From Actinomadura sp. KC06 (GTDB lineage: Bacteria > Actinomycetota > Actinomycetes > Streptosporangiales > Streptosporangiaceae), in NCBI RefSeq assembly GCF_004348735.1, contig NZ_SMKT01000012.1, positions 1 to 64,000 of the forward strand: a stretch of DNA of 64,000 nt, written 5' to 3'. This document shows positions 9,303 to 18,213 of the stretch, piece by piece; within the stretch, counting starts at the first letter, position 1, and every line of letters begins with the position of its first letter. The position numbers and the translations under genes are program-made. The notes below the pieces were generated by a model, which saw only the letters and a list, made by a program, of their open reading frames with translations, was not told the DNA's origin and made no database searches.

Positions 9303-11012
9303 ATGAACAGGTACACAGGTCTGCTGTTTTCGGCGGGCATGGCGGCCGCGATGGCGTGCGCCGCGCTCCCCGGGGCGGCGGCGCACGCGCGAACGGGCCC
9401 CACGGACTCCGACCCGGTCCTGCAGGCGATGCGGCGTGACCTCGGGCTGTCGGCCGACCAGGTACGGCACCGCTGGTCGGACGAGGCACGGGCCCGGCAG
9501 GCCGCGCAGGCCCTGCGGCCGGCCGTCGGCGCCGCCGGCATGTGGTTCGACCCGGAGAAGGGCACCCTGGTCGTGCCCGTCACCGATAAGGCGAACATGG
9601 GCAATGTCCGTGCGCTGGGCGCCGAGCCCCGGCCCGTGACCCACGGCCCGGCGGTGCTCGCCCGGACGGCGGCCTCGGTGTCGCGGCTGGTCGGCGACGG
9701 TGTCCCCGGCGTCACGAGCTGGGGAGCCGACCCGGTCGGCGACCGCGTGGTCGTCCTGGTGACCTCCGCCCTCGCACCGTCGTTCCAGGCCCGGCTCCGC
9801 GCGCTGTCGCCCTCGGTCGCGATCGTCCGGTCGGACGCGGGGTTCCGCCAGCAGGGCGGTGACGTGGTCGGCGGCGAGTACTGGAAGCCAGGCTCGGAGG
9901 GGTCGTGCTCGATCGGCTTCTCGGCCACCGGCTCGGGCGGGTCACGCCACGTGCTGACCGCGGGCCACTGCACCAACGATGCCGATCAGCCCGCCTACGG
10001 CAAGGACGGCACGCGGCTCGGCACCTCCAACGTCGGCGGGAACCGCAGTGTCAACGCGCGCGAAGGCGACTTCGGCGTGGTCGCGGTCACCCAGACCGCC
10101 TGGCGGCTGACGGCGACCGTGTCCGGATGGGGCCAGGGCGACGTCACCGTCACCGGATCGGCAGAACCGATCGTCGGCATGTCGGTCTGCCACTCCGGTG
10201 GCAACACCAAGTTCCGCTGCGGCACCGTCACCAAGGTCAACCAGACCATCGACTACGGCAACGTGATCATCGAGGGCCTGTTCGTGACCAACGCCTGCTC
10301 GGGCGCCGGCGACTCGGGGGGCTCCTACATCACCGGGCCCAAGAGCGGCGCCAATGCCATCGGGCTCCATTCCGGCGGCGGGAACGGCTGCGGGCAGACC
10401 GGTCCGACGACGATCGGGCAACCGGTGCGCGAGGCCGCGGCCAAGTGGGGCCTGACCCTGGTCACCGACGACGCGCAGCCCGGCGACCTCACCGTGACAG
10501 CGCCCGGCGACCAGTCCGGCCAGGTCGGCACCGCCGTCCGGCTGGACCACAGCGTCTCGGGCGGGACGGCCCCCTACACCTGGACGGCCGCCGGCCTGCC
10601 CGCCGGCCTCGCCATCGACGCCTCCACCGGAACGATCACCGGTACCCCCACCACGGCCGGATCGACCCGGGTGACCGTCACCGCCACCGACGCCCAGGGC
10701 AAGACCGGCTCCGCCTCCTTCACCTGGACGATCGCCGCGACCGGCGGGACACCGGCCGTGACCGTTCCCGAGTCGCAGACCGCCTACGTGGGCCGCGCGT
10801 TCCAGTTGCAGATGAAGGCCACGGACGGCGCCGCACCGTACCGCTGGAAGGCGACCGGCCTGCCCGCAGGCCTGACGATCGACGCCGCGACCGGCCGGAT
10901 CTCCGGAACCCCGAACAGGTGGGGGATGTACCGCGTCACCGCGACCGTCACCGACCAGGCGGGCAAGACGGGCTCCGCCACGTTCCCTGTGACGGTCTGG
11001 AACTCGTGGTGA
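9303..11012 (+). CDS. Secreted S1 serine protease with two putative Ig (He_PIG) domains
   Basis: This is a 569-residue exported protease of the streptogrisin/alpha-lytic group. A signal peptide covers residues 1-28, and a prodomain of about 40-180 contains the WFD...GTLVVPV motif. The catalytic domain, about 185-385, has His222 (TAGHC), Asp256 and Ser338 (GAGDSGGSY). Two C-terminal repeats (about 397-475 and 484-569) each carry the putative-Ig pattern APYxW...GLPAGLxID...GxISGTP. They probably bind substrate or cell wall. The start ATG at 9303 has GAAAGG nearby. A perfect hairpin follows the stop. It is probably controlled by the upstream LuxR-type regulator. Confidence 0.92.
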   Translation: MNRYTGLLFSAGMAAAMACAALPGAAAHARTGPTDSDPVLQAMRRDLGLSADQVRHRWSDEARARQAAQALRPAVGAAGMWFDPEKGTLVVPVTDKANMGNVRALGAEPRPVTHGPAVLARTAASVSRLVGDGVPGVTSWGADPVGDRVVVLVTSALAPSFQARLRALSPSVAIVRSDAGFRQQGGDVVGGEYWKPGSEGSCSIGFSATGSGGSRHVLTAGHCTNDADQPAYGKDGTRLGTSNVGGNRSVNAREGDFGVVAVTQTAWRLTATVSGWGQGDVTVTGSAEPIVGMSVCHSGGNTKFRCGTVTKVNQTIDYGNVIIEGLFVTNACSGAGDSGGSYITGPKSGANAIGLHSGGGNGCGQTGPTTIGQPVREAAAKWGLTLVTDDAQPGDLTVTAPGDQSGQVGTAVRLDHSVSGGTAPYTWTAAGLPAGLAIDASTGTITGTPTTAGSTRVTVTATDAQGKTGSASFTWTIAATGGTPAVTVPESQTAYVGRAFQLQMKATDGAAPYRWKATGLPAGLTIDAATGRISGTPNRWGMYRVTATVTDQAGKTGSATFPVTVWNSW

Positions 11013-11037
11013 TCGCAGAGGCGCCACACCGATGACG

Positions 11038-11068
11038 GCCGGGGACGGGACCGCTGCCCGTCCCCGGC
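11038..11068 (+). terminator. Hairpin terminator after the S1 protease
   Basis: A perfect 12-base inverted repeat (11038-11049 with 11057-11068, GCCGGGGACGGG and its complement) surrounds a 7-base loop, 25 bases after the protease stop. No U-tract is present. Confidence 0.65.
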
Positions 11069-11340
11069 CCCTATCAGCGGACCTCCGGCAGTCGGCTCCA
11101 CCATCTCCCGCCAGCGTCCGCTACCCGGCACCGAGCCGCAGCCCGACTTATCGACATCGCCCTCGTCATAGGACTCACCCTGGCGTTGGTAGCCCTCCTG
11201 GTGGCATTCGCCATGATCCGCGCCTGTGAGGGTCCGCCCGGCGGCACGGTCAACATCAGCGGGTTCGTCCCCCTTGCTCCCTTGCCCCAGGGTCCGCCTT
11301 CCCTGGGGCGCGGGCGTGGAAAGAGGAAAGAGGTGCGCAG
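11069..11340. other. Intergenic stretch with a possible small membrane ORF
   Basis: One plus-strand frame between about 11135 and 11230 encodes a hydrophobic run (IDIALVIGLTLALVALLVAF) followed by a short polar tail. It has no convincing start codon or ribosome-binding site, and the frame runs on into the next gene as proline/arginine-rich sequence. I do not call a gene. Nothing else is visible. Confidence 0.3.
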
Positions 11341-12225
11341 GTGGTGGCGGACCCCGGGATCGAGGCCGTCGTACGGGCCCGCGATCCACGGCGGGCGATG
11401 ACGCGCGTCGCGCTCGTCCAGGTCGCGAGCCCCGCGGCGGAGCCGCCCGCGCGGCGCAGGGAGCGGGTCGGGCGGATGGTGGCGGACGCCCGCGGCGCCG
11501 ACCTGGTGCTGCTGCCCGAACTGTGGCTTCCCGGCTACTTCGCCTTCGACCGGTACGCCGAGCTGGCCGAGCCGCTGCACGGCGACACCGTCGCCGCCGC
11601 CCGGGAGTGGGCCCGCGAGCTGGGCTGCTTCCTGCACCTGGGCAGCATCCTGGAACAGGCACCCGCAGGACGCCTGCACAACACCGCCGTGCTCGTCGAC
11701 CCCTCCGGGACCATCGTCCACACCTACCGGAAGATCCACCTGTTCGGATACCGGTCCCGCGAGGCCGAGCTGCTCACCTCCGGCGACACGGTCGCCACCG
11801 TCACCTCCCCGCTCGGGACGACCGGCACCCTCACCTGCTACGACCTGCGGTTCCCGGAGATCTGGCGGGCGCTGACAGACGCCGGCGCCGAGGCGGTGGC
11901 GGTCCCGGCCGCATGGTCGGCACGGGTCCGCGCGCACTGGCGGCTGCTCACCGCCGCCCGCGCGGTCGAGCAGCAGATGCTGATCCTGGCCTGCAACGCC
12001 GCCGGCACGCACGAAGGCGTGACACTGGCCGGCGCGTCCCGCGTGGTCGACCCGTGGGGGACGGTCCTGGCGGAGGCGGGCGCCGCCGAGGAGATCCTGC
12101 GCTGCGACATCGACCCGGGCGTGGTGGCGCGGATCCGCGAGGAGTTCCCCGTCCTACGCGACCGCCGATCCGGACGGTCGAGACCGCCGGGACGCGGTAC
12201 GCCGCGACCGCGTCCGCAGCGATGA
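11341..12225 (+). CDS. Carbon-nitrogen hydrolase (nitrilase superfamily)
   Basis: This cytosolic amidase/nitrilase-superfamily enzyme hydrolyses a non-peptide C-N bond; the substrate is unknown. The Glu-Lys-Cys triad is visible: PELWLPGYF (Glu), YRKIHLFGY (Lys) and TCYDLRFPE (Cys). Counted from the internal ATG at 11398 these are residues 41, 112 and 147. I start at GTG 11341 because AGAGGAAAGAGG stands seven bases before it; 11398 is the alternative and fits homologue N-termini (TRVALVQV) better. The segment RFPEIWRAL and the omega-amidase-like size of about 275 residues fit the aliphatic amidase/predicted amidohydrolase branch. It appears monocistronic. Confidence 0.85.
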   Translation: MVADPGIEAVVRARDPRRAMTRVALVQVASPAAEPPARRRERVGRMVADARGADLVLLPELWLPGYFAFDRYAELAEPLHGDTVAAAREWARELGCFLHLGSILEQAPAGRLHNTAVLVDPSGTIVHTYRKIHLFGYRSREAELLTSGDTVATVTSPLGTTGTLTCYDLRFPEIWRALTDAGAEAVAVPAAWSARVRAHWRLLTAARAVEQQMLILACNAAGTHEGVTLAGASRVVDPWGTVLAEAGAAEEILRCDIDPGVVARIREEFPVLRDRRSGRSRPPGRGTPRPRPQR

Positions 12226-12327
12226 GGTGACGCGTTCCGGCCAAATCGTTGGCACCATCCCCCACGTAGCCCCGGAGCAACCGGACGGTGCCGGTCCGAG
12301 CGCAGCGTCACCCGGTGTGGAGCGTTG

Positions 12328-12697
12328 AGAGGGTGGGCAGGTCTGGCGGATCACCGAGCGTTACCGGACCCTCGATGCACGGGCGCTGAGCATGAGCCAG
12401 GAAGAACTGTTCGAGGACAGCCCGCACCAGTCGCCGATCCCAGGCCCAAGCGACGGCGAAGTCGAGGCGATCCGCCTGATGCTGAACGCCCTCATGGCCG
12501 CCGACCGCCGCTTCGGTGGACGGCGCATCCGCCGACAGGCCTACAGCTATCTCACCGACGTGATCGAGCCGATACTGCGCGGGTACGCACCCGAGGCACT
12601 TCCGTCCCCCGGCGGTGCCCATCTCCGCCCCCGACACCCCGTTCTCCCACCGCCACGCGGCCCTTCGAAACCCCACCCTGGCTCCAAGCGTCAATGA
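12328..12697 (+). pseudogene. N-terminally truncated regulator-like gene
   Basis: Coding-like sequence (VWRITERYRTLDARALSMSQ) starts right after a TGA at 12325, upstream of the first ATG at 12392. It continues through RLMLNALMAADRRFGGRR and AYSYLTDVIEPILRGY, so the true N-terminus seems missing. The block RFGG followed by a YL-V-P-L helix resembles the region after the helix-turn-helix in actinobacterial XRE-type regulators. The last 30 residues are proline-rich. From ATG 12392 a 101-residue product is possible. I read it as a remnant. Confidence 0.45.
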
Positions 12698-12903
12698 CGT
12701 CACCTACGCCGGCGCTCTGCTGACCAGTTTCCCGCCGTCCCGATTTCTGGGCCGTCCACATTCATGCTAATGCTTGACCCGAGTAGGCCTTGATGTCTAT
12801 TTCACCATCGATTTGGTGTTCACGACGATATGGTTACTTATGGTCACGCCTGCTCTTCGGGAGCGGGTTGTAATTGCGTGTTTGACCACGGCCGGGGGTT
12901 CGG

Positions 12904-13314
12904 ATGGAGTCATCACAGGTCGAAGCCGGGCTGGCGTATGTCTGCGCGAATTTTGAGGAGATCCGAGACCTCCTCGATGATGAAGGGGCCAGCGAGACGG
13001 CGCCGTTGTCGCAGTTGAAGGCAGCGCTCCAAGGTCGGCAGGAACTCGATCGACAGGGGCCATCGAGGGAGCATGTGCCCGAGTTGCTGAACGCGGTGCA
13101 CCTTGCGATCCAGGCCCGAGGGGACGTGCTGGGCGTATTCGGATATGGCGGTTTCAGGAGCGTCATGGGTGCCGACGGAGTGGAGAGCCTGGAGATCGTG
13201 TATCGGTGCCCGCTGAAGGCCTGCACGGGGCGGGATGAGGCTGAGGCGCCGGAGTTCCCGCCGCGCTGTTCGATCAGTGGAGTAGTGCTGGTGCGCGAAC
13301 CACTCGACCCATGA
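12904..13314 (+). CDS. Small protein of a CHAT operon, unrecognised
   Basis: This 136-residue soluble protein is predicted helical for its first 80 residues (FEEIRDLLDDEGA, VPELLNAVHLAIQARGDVLG). A beta-like C-terminal part follows, with paired cysteines (YRCPLKACTGRDE, then PPRCSISG) that could bind a metal. I recognise no family. Its stop overlaps the ATG of the membrane protein gene by four bases (ATGA), so it is the first gene of a three-gene operon ending in a caspase-like CHAT protein. A G-rich stretch precedes the ATG. The 200 bases upstream are clearly more AT-rich than the surroundings and probably hold the promoter. A sensor or adaptor role is a guess from position only. Confidence 0.7.
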   Translation: MESSQVEAGLAYVCANFEEIRDLLDDEGASETAPLSQLKAALQGRQELDRQGPSREHVPELLNAVHLAIQARGDVLGVFGYGGFRSVMGADGVESLEIVYRCPLKACTGRDEAEAPEFPPRCSISGVVLVREPLDP

Positions 13315-14291
13315 ACGGGCTGCTGGGCGAGCTCGGCAAGAAACTCGCCGAGCGCTGGCTGTCGCTGCTGGTGCTTCCCGGGGCGCTGTACCTGGCGGTC
13401 GCCGCGGCGGCCGTCACTCTCGGGCACGGCCACGCGTTGGACGTGGGACGGCTCGCCCATGAGATCACCCGCCACGCCAAATCGCCCTCCGTGACGAATG
13501 CCGGCGGGCAAGTGGTGCTGCTGGCCGCGGTGCTGGCCGGGGCCGCTGTGGTGGGCTTGATCGTCCAAGCTCTCGGTGTACTGGTCGAGCGGTTGTCGCT
13601 GGCCGCTGGGTGGCGCCGATGGCCGCGTCCCGTGCAGGGCGTCGTCCGGCGATGGGTCGATGCCCGGCAGCGGCGCTGGGACGCCGCCCACGCCGCCTGG
13701 CATGCCGAGTACCAGGGGGCGAGGGCTCCGGATCCGGCCGATCGGCCCGATCCGGCCGCACGGCACAAGGCCGCTCGTGATCGGGATCGGATCGCGGTGG
13801 AACGCCCCGCCCGGCCCACCTGGAGCGGTGACCGCGTGCACGCCGTCGCCGTCCGCCTGGACCGGCACCATCACCTGGACCTGGCCACGGTGTGGCCACA
13901 GCTGTGGTTGATCCTGCCGGACGCGGTGCGCCGCGAGCTGAACGATGCCCGCGCGGATGTCGCACGTGCCGCGACGCTGGGCGCATGGGCCGTGCTCTAC
14001 GTGCCGCTGGCCGTCTGGTGGTGGCCTGCGGCGCCCATCGCCATCGTGATCGCGGTCACCGCCCGCCACCGTATCCGCACCTCAACGAATGCCTATGCCC
14101 GGTTCCTGGAGGCCGCCACCCGCATGCACGCCACGACGCTGGCGGTCCGGTTGGGCATCGTTTCCGCGGTGCCCGCGGACCAGCCCCTCGAAGCGCCGCC
14201 AATCCGGCCCCTCGACCGCGATCTTGGCCGCGCCCTCACCCGTCATCTGCGGACCCACCTGCCGCCTCCCAGGCCGCCGGCGGGCCGTTGA
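13311..14291 (+). CDS. Membrane protein of the CHAT operon
   Basis: This 326-residue protein has three or four membrane segments. One lies at about 17-37 (SLLVLPGALYLAVAAAAVTL), one at about 67-92 (VVLLAAVLAGAAVVGLIVQA) and one or two at about 222-250 (LGAWAVLYVPLAVWWW, then IAIVIAVT). A basic, proline-rich cytoplasmic loop of about 120 residues lies between them. The tail of about 60 residues is helical and basic. I recognise no named family. The gene overlaps the upstream small-protein gene by four bases and is followed after 30 bases by the CHAT gene. It could anchor the complex or be a membrane target; that is inference. Confidence 0.75.
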   Translation: MNGLLGELGKKLAERWLSLLVLPGALYLAVAAAAVTLGHGHALDVGRLAHEITRHAKSPSVTNAGGQVVLLAAVLAGAAVVGLIVQALGVLVERLSLAAGWRRWPRPVQGVVRRWVDARQRRWDAAHAAWHAEYQGARAPDPADRPDPAARHKAARDRDRIAVERPARPTWSGDRVHAVAVRLDRHHHLDLATVWPQLWLILPDAVRRELNDARADVARAATLGAWAVLYVPLAVWWWPAAPIAIVIAVTARHRIRTSTNAYARFLEAATRMHATTLAVRLGIVSAVPADQPLEAPPIRPLDRDLGRALTRHLRTHLPPPRPPAGR

Positions 14292-14321
14292 GCGGCGCGG
14301 CCACGAGCGAAGGCGGGTTCG

Positions 14322-17300
14322 ATGCGAGAGCATGATCTAGCTGCGGTCAAAGCGCGGGTCGAGCGGATCAGGACCACCGGAAAGGCGTCGCTGGCGCTGA
14401 AGCGGGGCGCCGTGAAGGAAATGCGCCGGCTCCTGCGGATTCTTCAGGACGATCACGCCGACCTTCAAGCCCGCCACCTGCTCGGCTGGATGTTCTGGTA
14501 TCGGCATTGCGCCCTGCCCCACAACGACGACGAGCTTGACGCGGCCGTGGAAATGTTCACGCCGTGCTTTATCGATGGCGTCGAACCGTTGCCCGAGGCC
14601 GTGCTTCCTGTGCTCGCCGAGTCGGTGGTGCCGATTGCCGAAGCGCGGCTGGATGACCTTGTGAGCCTGGGTCGGCTGCATCGGTTGTCGGACGACATCG
14701 CGCTCTGGCGGCGCATCGTCGACGCGACGACTGCAGATGACCCGTTCCGAGCCGCTCGGCTGACACGACTCAGTTTCCTTCTGTGGTTCCGGTTCCTGCG
14801 CAACGGTCAGGCGACGGATGTTGAGGAATCGGTGGCCATTGCCCGTAAGGCGGCCGCGCAAGACGAGGTAGGCGACACCGACACGGCGTTTCGGCTGAGT
14901 GTTCTCTGCCTCGCGCTGACCGCGAGGTTCAGCATGAACGGAATGGTGACGGACCTCGATGAGGCGATCGAGACCGGGCGTGAAGCGATCACGCTGAACG
15001 CCGTGGACGCAACCACGGTCATGGTTCGGATGGCCCTTGGCACAGCTCTGATGACACGAGCCCGCATGACCGGGGACGACGAGGACCTGGAGGAGGCGAT
15101 CGTCCTCGCCCGCGAAGCGGTACAGAGGGGCGAGGCCGGCGACCCCGATGACGCCTCCGCGCTTTCACTCCTCGGTGGCGCTTTGCTGACGCGCTTCGAA
15201 CGAAGGGGGAATCTGGCCGATGTGAACGAGGCCATCACGGCGTGCCGCGCCGCCGCCCGAGTCCTCCCCGCCGATCACGCCGACCGCACAGATGCGGTCT
15301 TCGTGCTTGGCGAAGCCTTGAAGAGGCGGGCTTTCCGCACACACAGCGAGGCGGATCTGGACGATGCGATCGCCTACCTTCGTGAGACGCTGAAGGTCGG
15401 CGGACCAGATAATTCCCGCCGGCACGGCATGCTTTCGTCCTTGGCCGGCGCCCTCCACATGCGCAGTGAGCACACGGGGGACCTGGCCGACTTGGACGAG
15501 GCCATCACGCTCGGACGACAAGCCGTCGCGCTCATTCACGATGATCACCCTGATCGGCCTCTCATGTTGGCGAACCTGGCCCGGGCCCTGCAAAGTCGGT
15601 TCGGGGCGACCGGAGGCATGGCAGATCTCGACCAGGCGATCGTGGTCGCGCGTGAGGCCGCCAACGTAGTTCCGGCTGACTCCTCCGCGCGCACCAACGT
15701 CCTCCTCAACCTCGGCTCGGCCCTGCAACAGCGTTTCGTCCGCACCGAGTCGCGCGAGGACATCGACGAGGCCGTCACCGCCTGTCGCCTGGCGGTCCAC
15801 ACTGCGATTGGCGAGCGAGCCGCCGCTCTTCTGCACCTCAGTCGGGCTCTGGGACCTCGGTTCGTGGCCTTCGAGGAGTCTGCAGATGGTGAGGAGGCCG
15901 TTGCCGCCGCGCGTGAGGCGGTCGCGATCATTCCGGCCGACCACAGCCGCCGGCCGATCGTGCTGTTCGAACTGAGTCGTGCGCTGGGCGCCCATTTCAG
16001 GATGACGGGTGACGAGACGGACCTTGAGGAGTCCACCGCGCTCCTCCGTGAGGCGATCGAGAGCACCGCAGACGACGCGGATCGCGCGCTCTATCTGAGT
16101 CGACTGGGTGATCGCCTTCGTTCCCGGTTTGAGCGTACCGGCGTGCCGGCGGAACGGGATGAGGCAGTGGCCGCCTGGTCAGAGGCGGCGAGCATTGTCT
16201 CAGCACCGGCCTCGTGGCGGATCGATGCCGGCTGGGCGGCGGCCGGTTTGATCGCTGATTCCGATCCCGGCCACGCCGCCAAGTTACTCGACGCCGCGGT
16301 GCAACTGCTGCCCGAGACAGCTGCTCGGCACCTCCACCGCAGCGATCGGCAACGTGCGCTCGGGGAGTACGCCAGTTTGGCTGCCGATGCCGCCGCGCTC
16401 ACGCTTACCGACACCACCCTGCGCCGTACGGATGAAGAACGCGCGACCCACGCTTTGCAGCAGCTTGAGCTGGGCCGCGGCGTGCTGCTCAGTCAAGCGC
16501 TCGACACTCGTAGTGACTTCACCGACCTCCAGGCACGCCATCCAACTCTGGCCGCGCGCTTCACCGAGTTGCGCGACCGGCTCGACGCGGATGACGCCAC
16601 GGCGGTACCCCTGATGACGGGCGACGCCGGTTCGCCACAGGATTGGGGTGTTGACCAGAGGCGGCGGATCGCGGCCGCCTTCACGGCCACCGTCACCGAG
16701 ATCCGCGCGCTTGAAGGATTTGAGAGCTTCTTGCGTCCGCCCGAGCCGTCCGAGCTCGTCCGGCACGCCGCACATGGGCCGATCGCCGTCATCAACGTCA
16801 GCCGGTACCGCAGCGACGCGCTCCTTTTGACGGTGGACGGCATCAGGTCACTCAAGCTTCCCGGCATCGACGCGGCGGCCCTTGCCAATGCCTGGATACA
16901 AGCTCTCGACGCCGCGCGCGATCCCGAGCAGCCCGCCCGGCGTAGGACCGCCCAGACCACAATCGTCGAGATCATCGAACGGCTGTGGGACCGCATCACC
17001 GGCCCCGTTCTCGACGAACTCGGCTATCGGACCACTCCAGCGGACGGCACCGAGTGGCCACGAGTTTGGTGGGTGCCGTGTGGTCCGCTCAGTCTGCTGC
17101 CGATCCATGCCGCCGGATATCACCGTGAACGCCCTGGGGCCGGCCGGCGCGCTGTCATGGATCGTGTGATCTCCTCCTACACCCCGACCGTACGAACGCT
17201 CGGCTACGCCAGAGACAAGGACAGCACTTCGGCTGTGGTCGACCGGGCATTGGTCGTGGCCATGCCCACCACACCTGGAGCCAAGCCGCTTCGCCATGCG

Positions 17301-17852
17301 CTGCGGGAGGCGTCGCTGGTCCAATCTCGGTTCAGCCGGCCCACGGCGCTTATCGGTAGCGACCAAGACAGCCCCACAACGCAGCGAGTCTTGGACCATC
17401 TGCCCCGCTGTCCCGTTGCCCACTTCGCATGCCACGGCACCATCGACGAGACCGACCCTGCGCAGAGCCAACTCCTCCTGCATGATCACGGGGTCGCCCC
17501 GTTCACGGTCGCCAGGCTCGCATCGATTCAGCTCGATCAGGTTCGCCTGGCCTACCTGTCAGCCTGCACGACGGCGCTCAATCCCGCTGCAAGCCTGGTC
17601 GATGAGGCCGTCCATCTGGCGACCGCCTTCCAACTCGTCGGCTACCCACACGTGATCGGCACCCTTTGGGAGATCGACGACAGCCTCTCCGCAGACGTCG
17701 CCGACACCTTCTACGAAGGTGTGAGCACCGACGATGGACAGATCGACCCAACACATGCCGCACGGGCTCTACACCAGGCGGTGCGTGCCGCGCGCGATCG
17801 CTTTCCCGCTGCCCCGTCGCTATGGGGCGGCTACCTGCATGTCGGGGCTTAA
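14322..17852 (+). CDS. TPR-repeat CHAT-domain (caspase-like) protein
   Basis: This is a 1176-residue protein. Residues 1 to about 780 form a helical solenoid of degenerate TPR-like repeats about 50 residues apart, each with an acidic D-L-(E/D)-E-A-I-x-x-x-R-E-A core (for example GDDEDLEEAIVLAREAV). The C-terminal third is a CHAT domain, a clan CD cysteine protease fold. The catalytic dyad is intact: His1038 in HFACHG and Cys1082 in LAYLSACTTA. The fold-typical end AFQLVGYPHVIGTLW and the final LWGGYLHVG are present. CHAT/TPR proteins act in regulated proteolysis and, in several characterised systems, abortive defence (for example the CHAT protease of type III-E CRISPR systems). The target here is unknown. 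It is the last gene of the operon starting at 12904, with ATG 14322. Confidence 0.9.
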   Translation: MREHDLAAVKARVERIRTTGKASLALKRGAVKEMRRLLRILQDDHADLQARHLLGWMFWYRHCALPHNDDELDAAVEMFTPCFIDGVEPLPEAVLPVLAESVVPIAEARLDDLVSLGRLHRLSDDIALWRRIVDATTADDPFRAARLTRLSFLLWFRFLRNGQATDVEESVAIARKAAAQDEVGDTDTAFRLSVLCLALTARFSMNGMVTDLDEAIETGREAITLNAVDATTVMVRMALGTALMTRARMTGDDEDLEEAIVLAREAVQRGEAGDPDDASALSLLGGALLTRFERRGNLADVNEAITACRAAARVLPADHADRTDAVFVLGEALKRRAFRTHSEADLDDAIAYLRETLKVGGPDNSRRHGMLSSLAGALHMRSEHTGDLADLDEAITLGRQAVALIHDDHPDRPLMLANLARALQSRFGATGGMADLDQAIVVAREAANVVPADSSARTNVLLNLGSALQQRFVRTESREDIDEAVTACRLAVHTAIGERAAALLHLSRALGPRFVAFEESADGEEAVAAAREAVAIIPADHSRRPIVLFELSRALGAHFRMTGDETDLEESTALLREAIESTADDADRALYLSRLGDRLRSRFERTGVPAERDEAVAAWSEAASIVSAPASWRIDAGWAAAGLIADSDPGHAAKLLDAAVQLLPETAARHLHRSDRQRALGEYASLAADAAALTLTDTTLRRTDEERATHALQQLELGRGVLLSQALDTRSDFTDLQARHPTLAARFTELRDRLDADDATAVPLMTGDAGSPQDWGVDQRRRIAAAFTATVTEIRALEGFESFLRPPEPSELVRHAAHGPIAVINVSRYRSDALLLTVDGIRSLKLPGIDAAALANAWIQALDAARDPEQPARRRTAQTTIVEIIERLWDRITGPVLDELGYRTTPADGTEWPRVWWVPCGPLSLLPIHAAGYHRERPGAGRRAVMDRVISSYTPTVRTLGYARDKDSTSAVVDRALVVAMPTTPGAKPLRHALREASLVQSRFSRPTALIGSDQDSPTTQRVLDHLPRCPVAHFACHGTIDETDPAQSQLLLHDHGVAPFTVARLASIQLDQVRLAYLSACTTALNPAASLVDEAVHLATAFQLVGYPHVIGTLWEIDDSLSADVADTFYEGVSTDDGQIDPTHAARALHQAVRAARDRFPAAPSLWGGYLHVGA

Positions 17853-17976
17853 AGGAACACGAATGACGGACCGCCAGGGTTCTGAGTGTGCAAGACGGAC
17901 GCAGGGGCGGGGTGGCCGCCGGATCGCCAGCGCATCTCTGAACGGGCCCAGGGTCCGGTTCTCACATCCGATTTCG

Positions 17977-18112
17977 TCAGGGGCGTCGAGCTGTTGCCGT
18001 GAGGCGAGGACCGAAAGCTGATCGTTCGTCGTAGCGCCGGCCGGTTTGGAGGCAGTGGAACAAGCAGCCCAGCAAACGGTTGAAGGTGTCCCGCAACCGC
18101 ACGCCACGCGAC
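17977..18112 (-). mobile_element. Transposase C-terminal remnant (IS110-like)
   Basis: On the minus strand about 45 codons read VRLRDTFNRLLGCLFHCL then QTGRRYDERSAF and a stop at 17977. This resembles the last residues of IS110-type transposases (NRLVGILHGCL...YDE). No upstream catalytic region exists: the frame runs into the sigma-factor gene on the other strand. It lies in the 360-base gap between the CHAT gene and the sigma factor, where nothing else is visible. Confidence 0.45.
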
Positions 18113-18213
18113 CGGCCCTCCGGGATCGACTCACCGGTCTCGGACGTCGGCCGGACCGGCACCGCGCCCGGCGCCTCCCGGAAAACGCGGGAGCGTGGGT
18201 TAGGTTCGGCTGC

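Noticed and set aside
7653..9644. Minus-strand open frame of 663 codons
   Set aside because: It is antisense to the LuxR-type regulator and the S1 protease start; composition is low-complexity with no recognisable domain.
13311..17852. Firm assignment of the CHAT operon to the described CATRA conflict systems
   Set aside because: The small protein does not look like the CATRA-associated small proteins as I remember them, and I cannot run an HMM search.
18046..18213. Longer N-terminus for the ECF sigma factor
   Set aside because: The extension is not protein-like and lies over the transposase remnant; ATG 18214 fits family N-termini.
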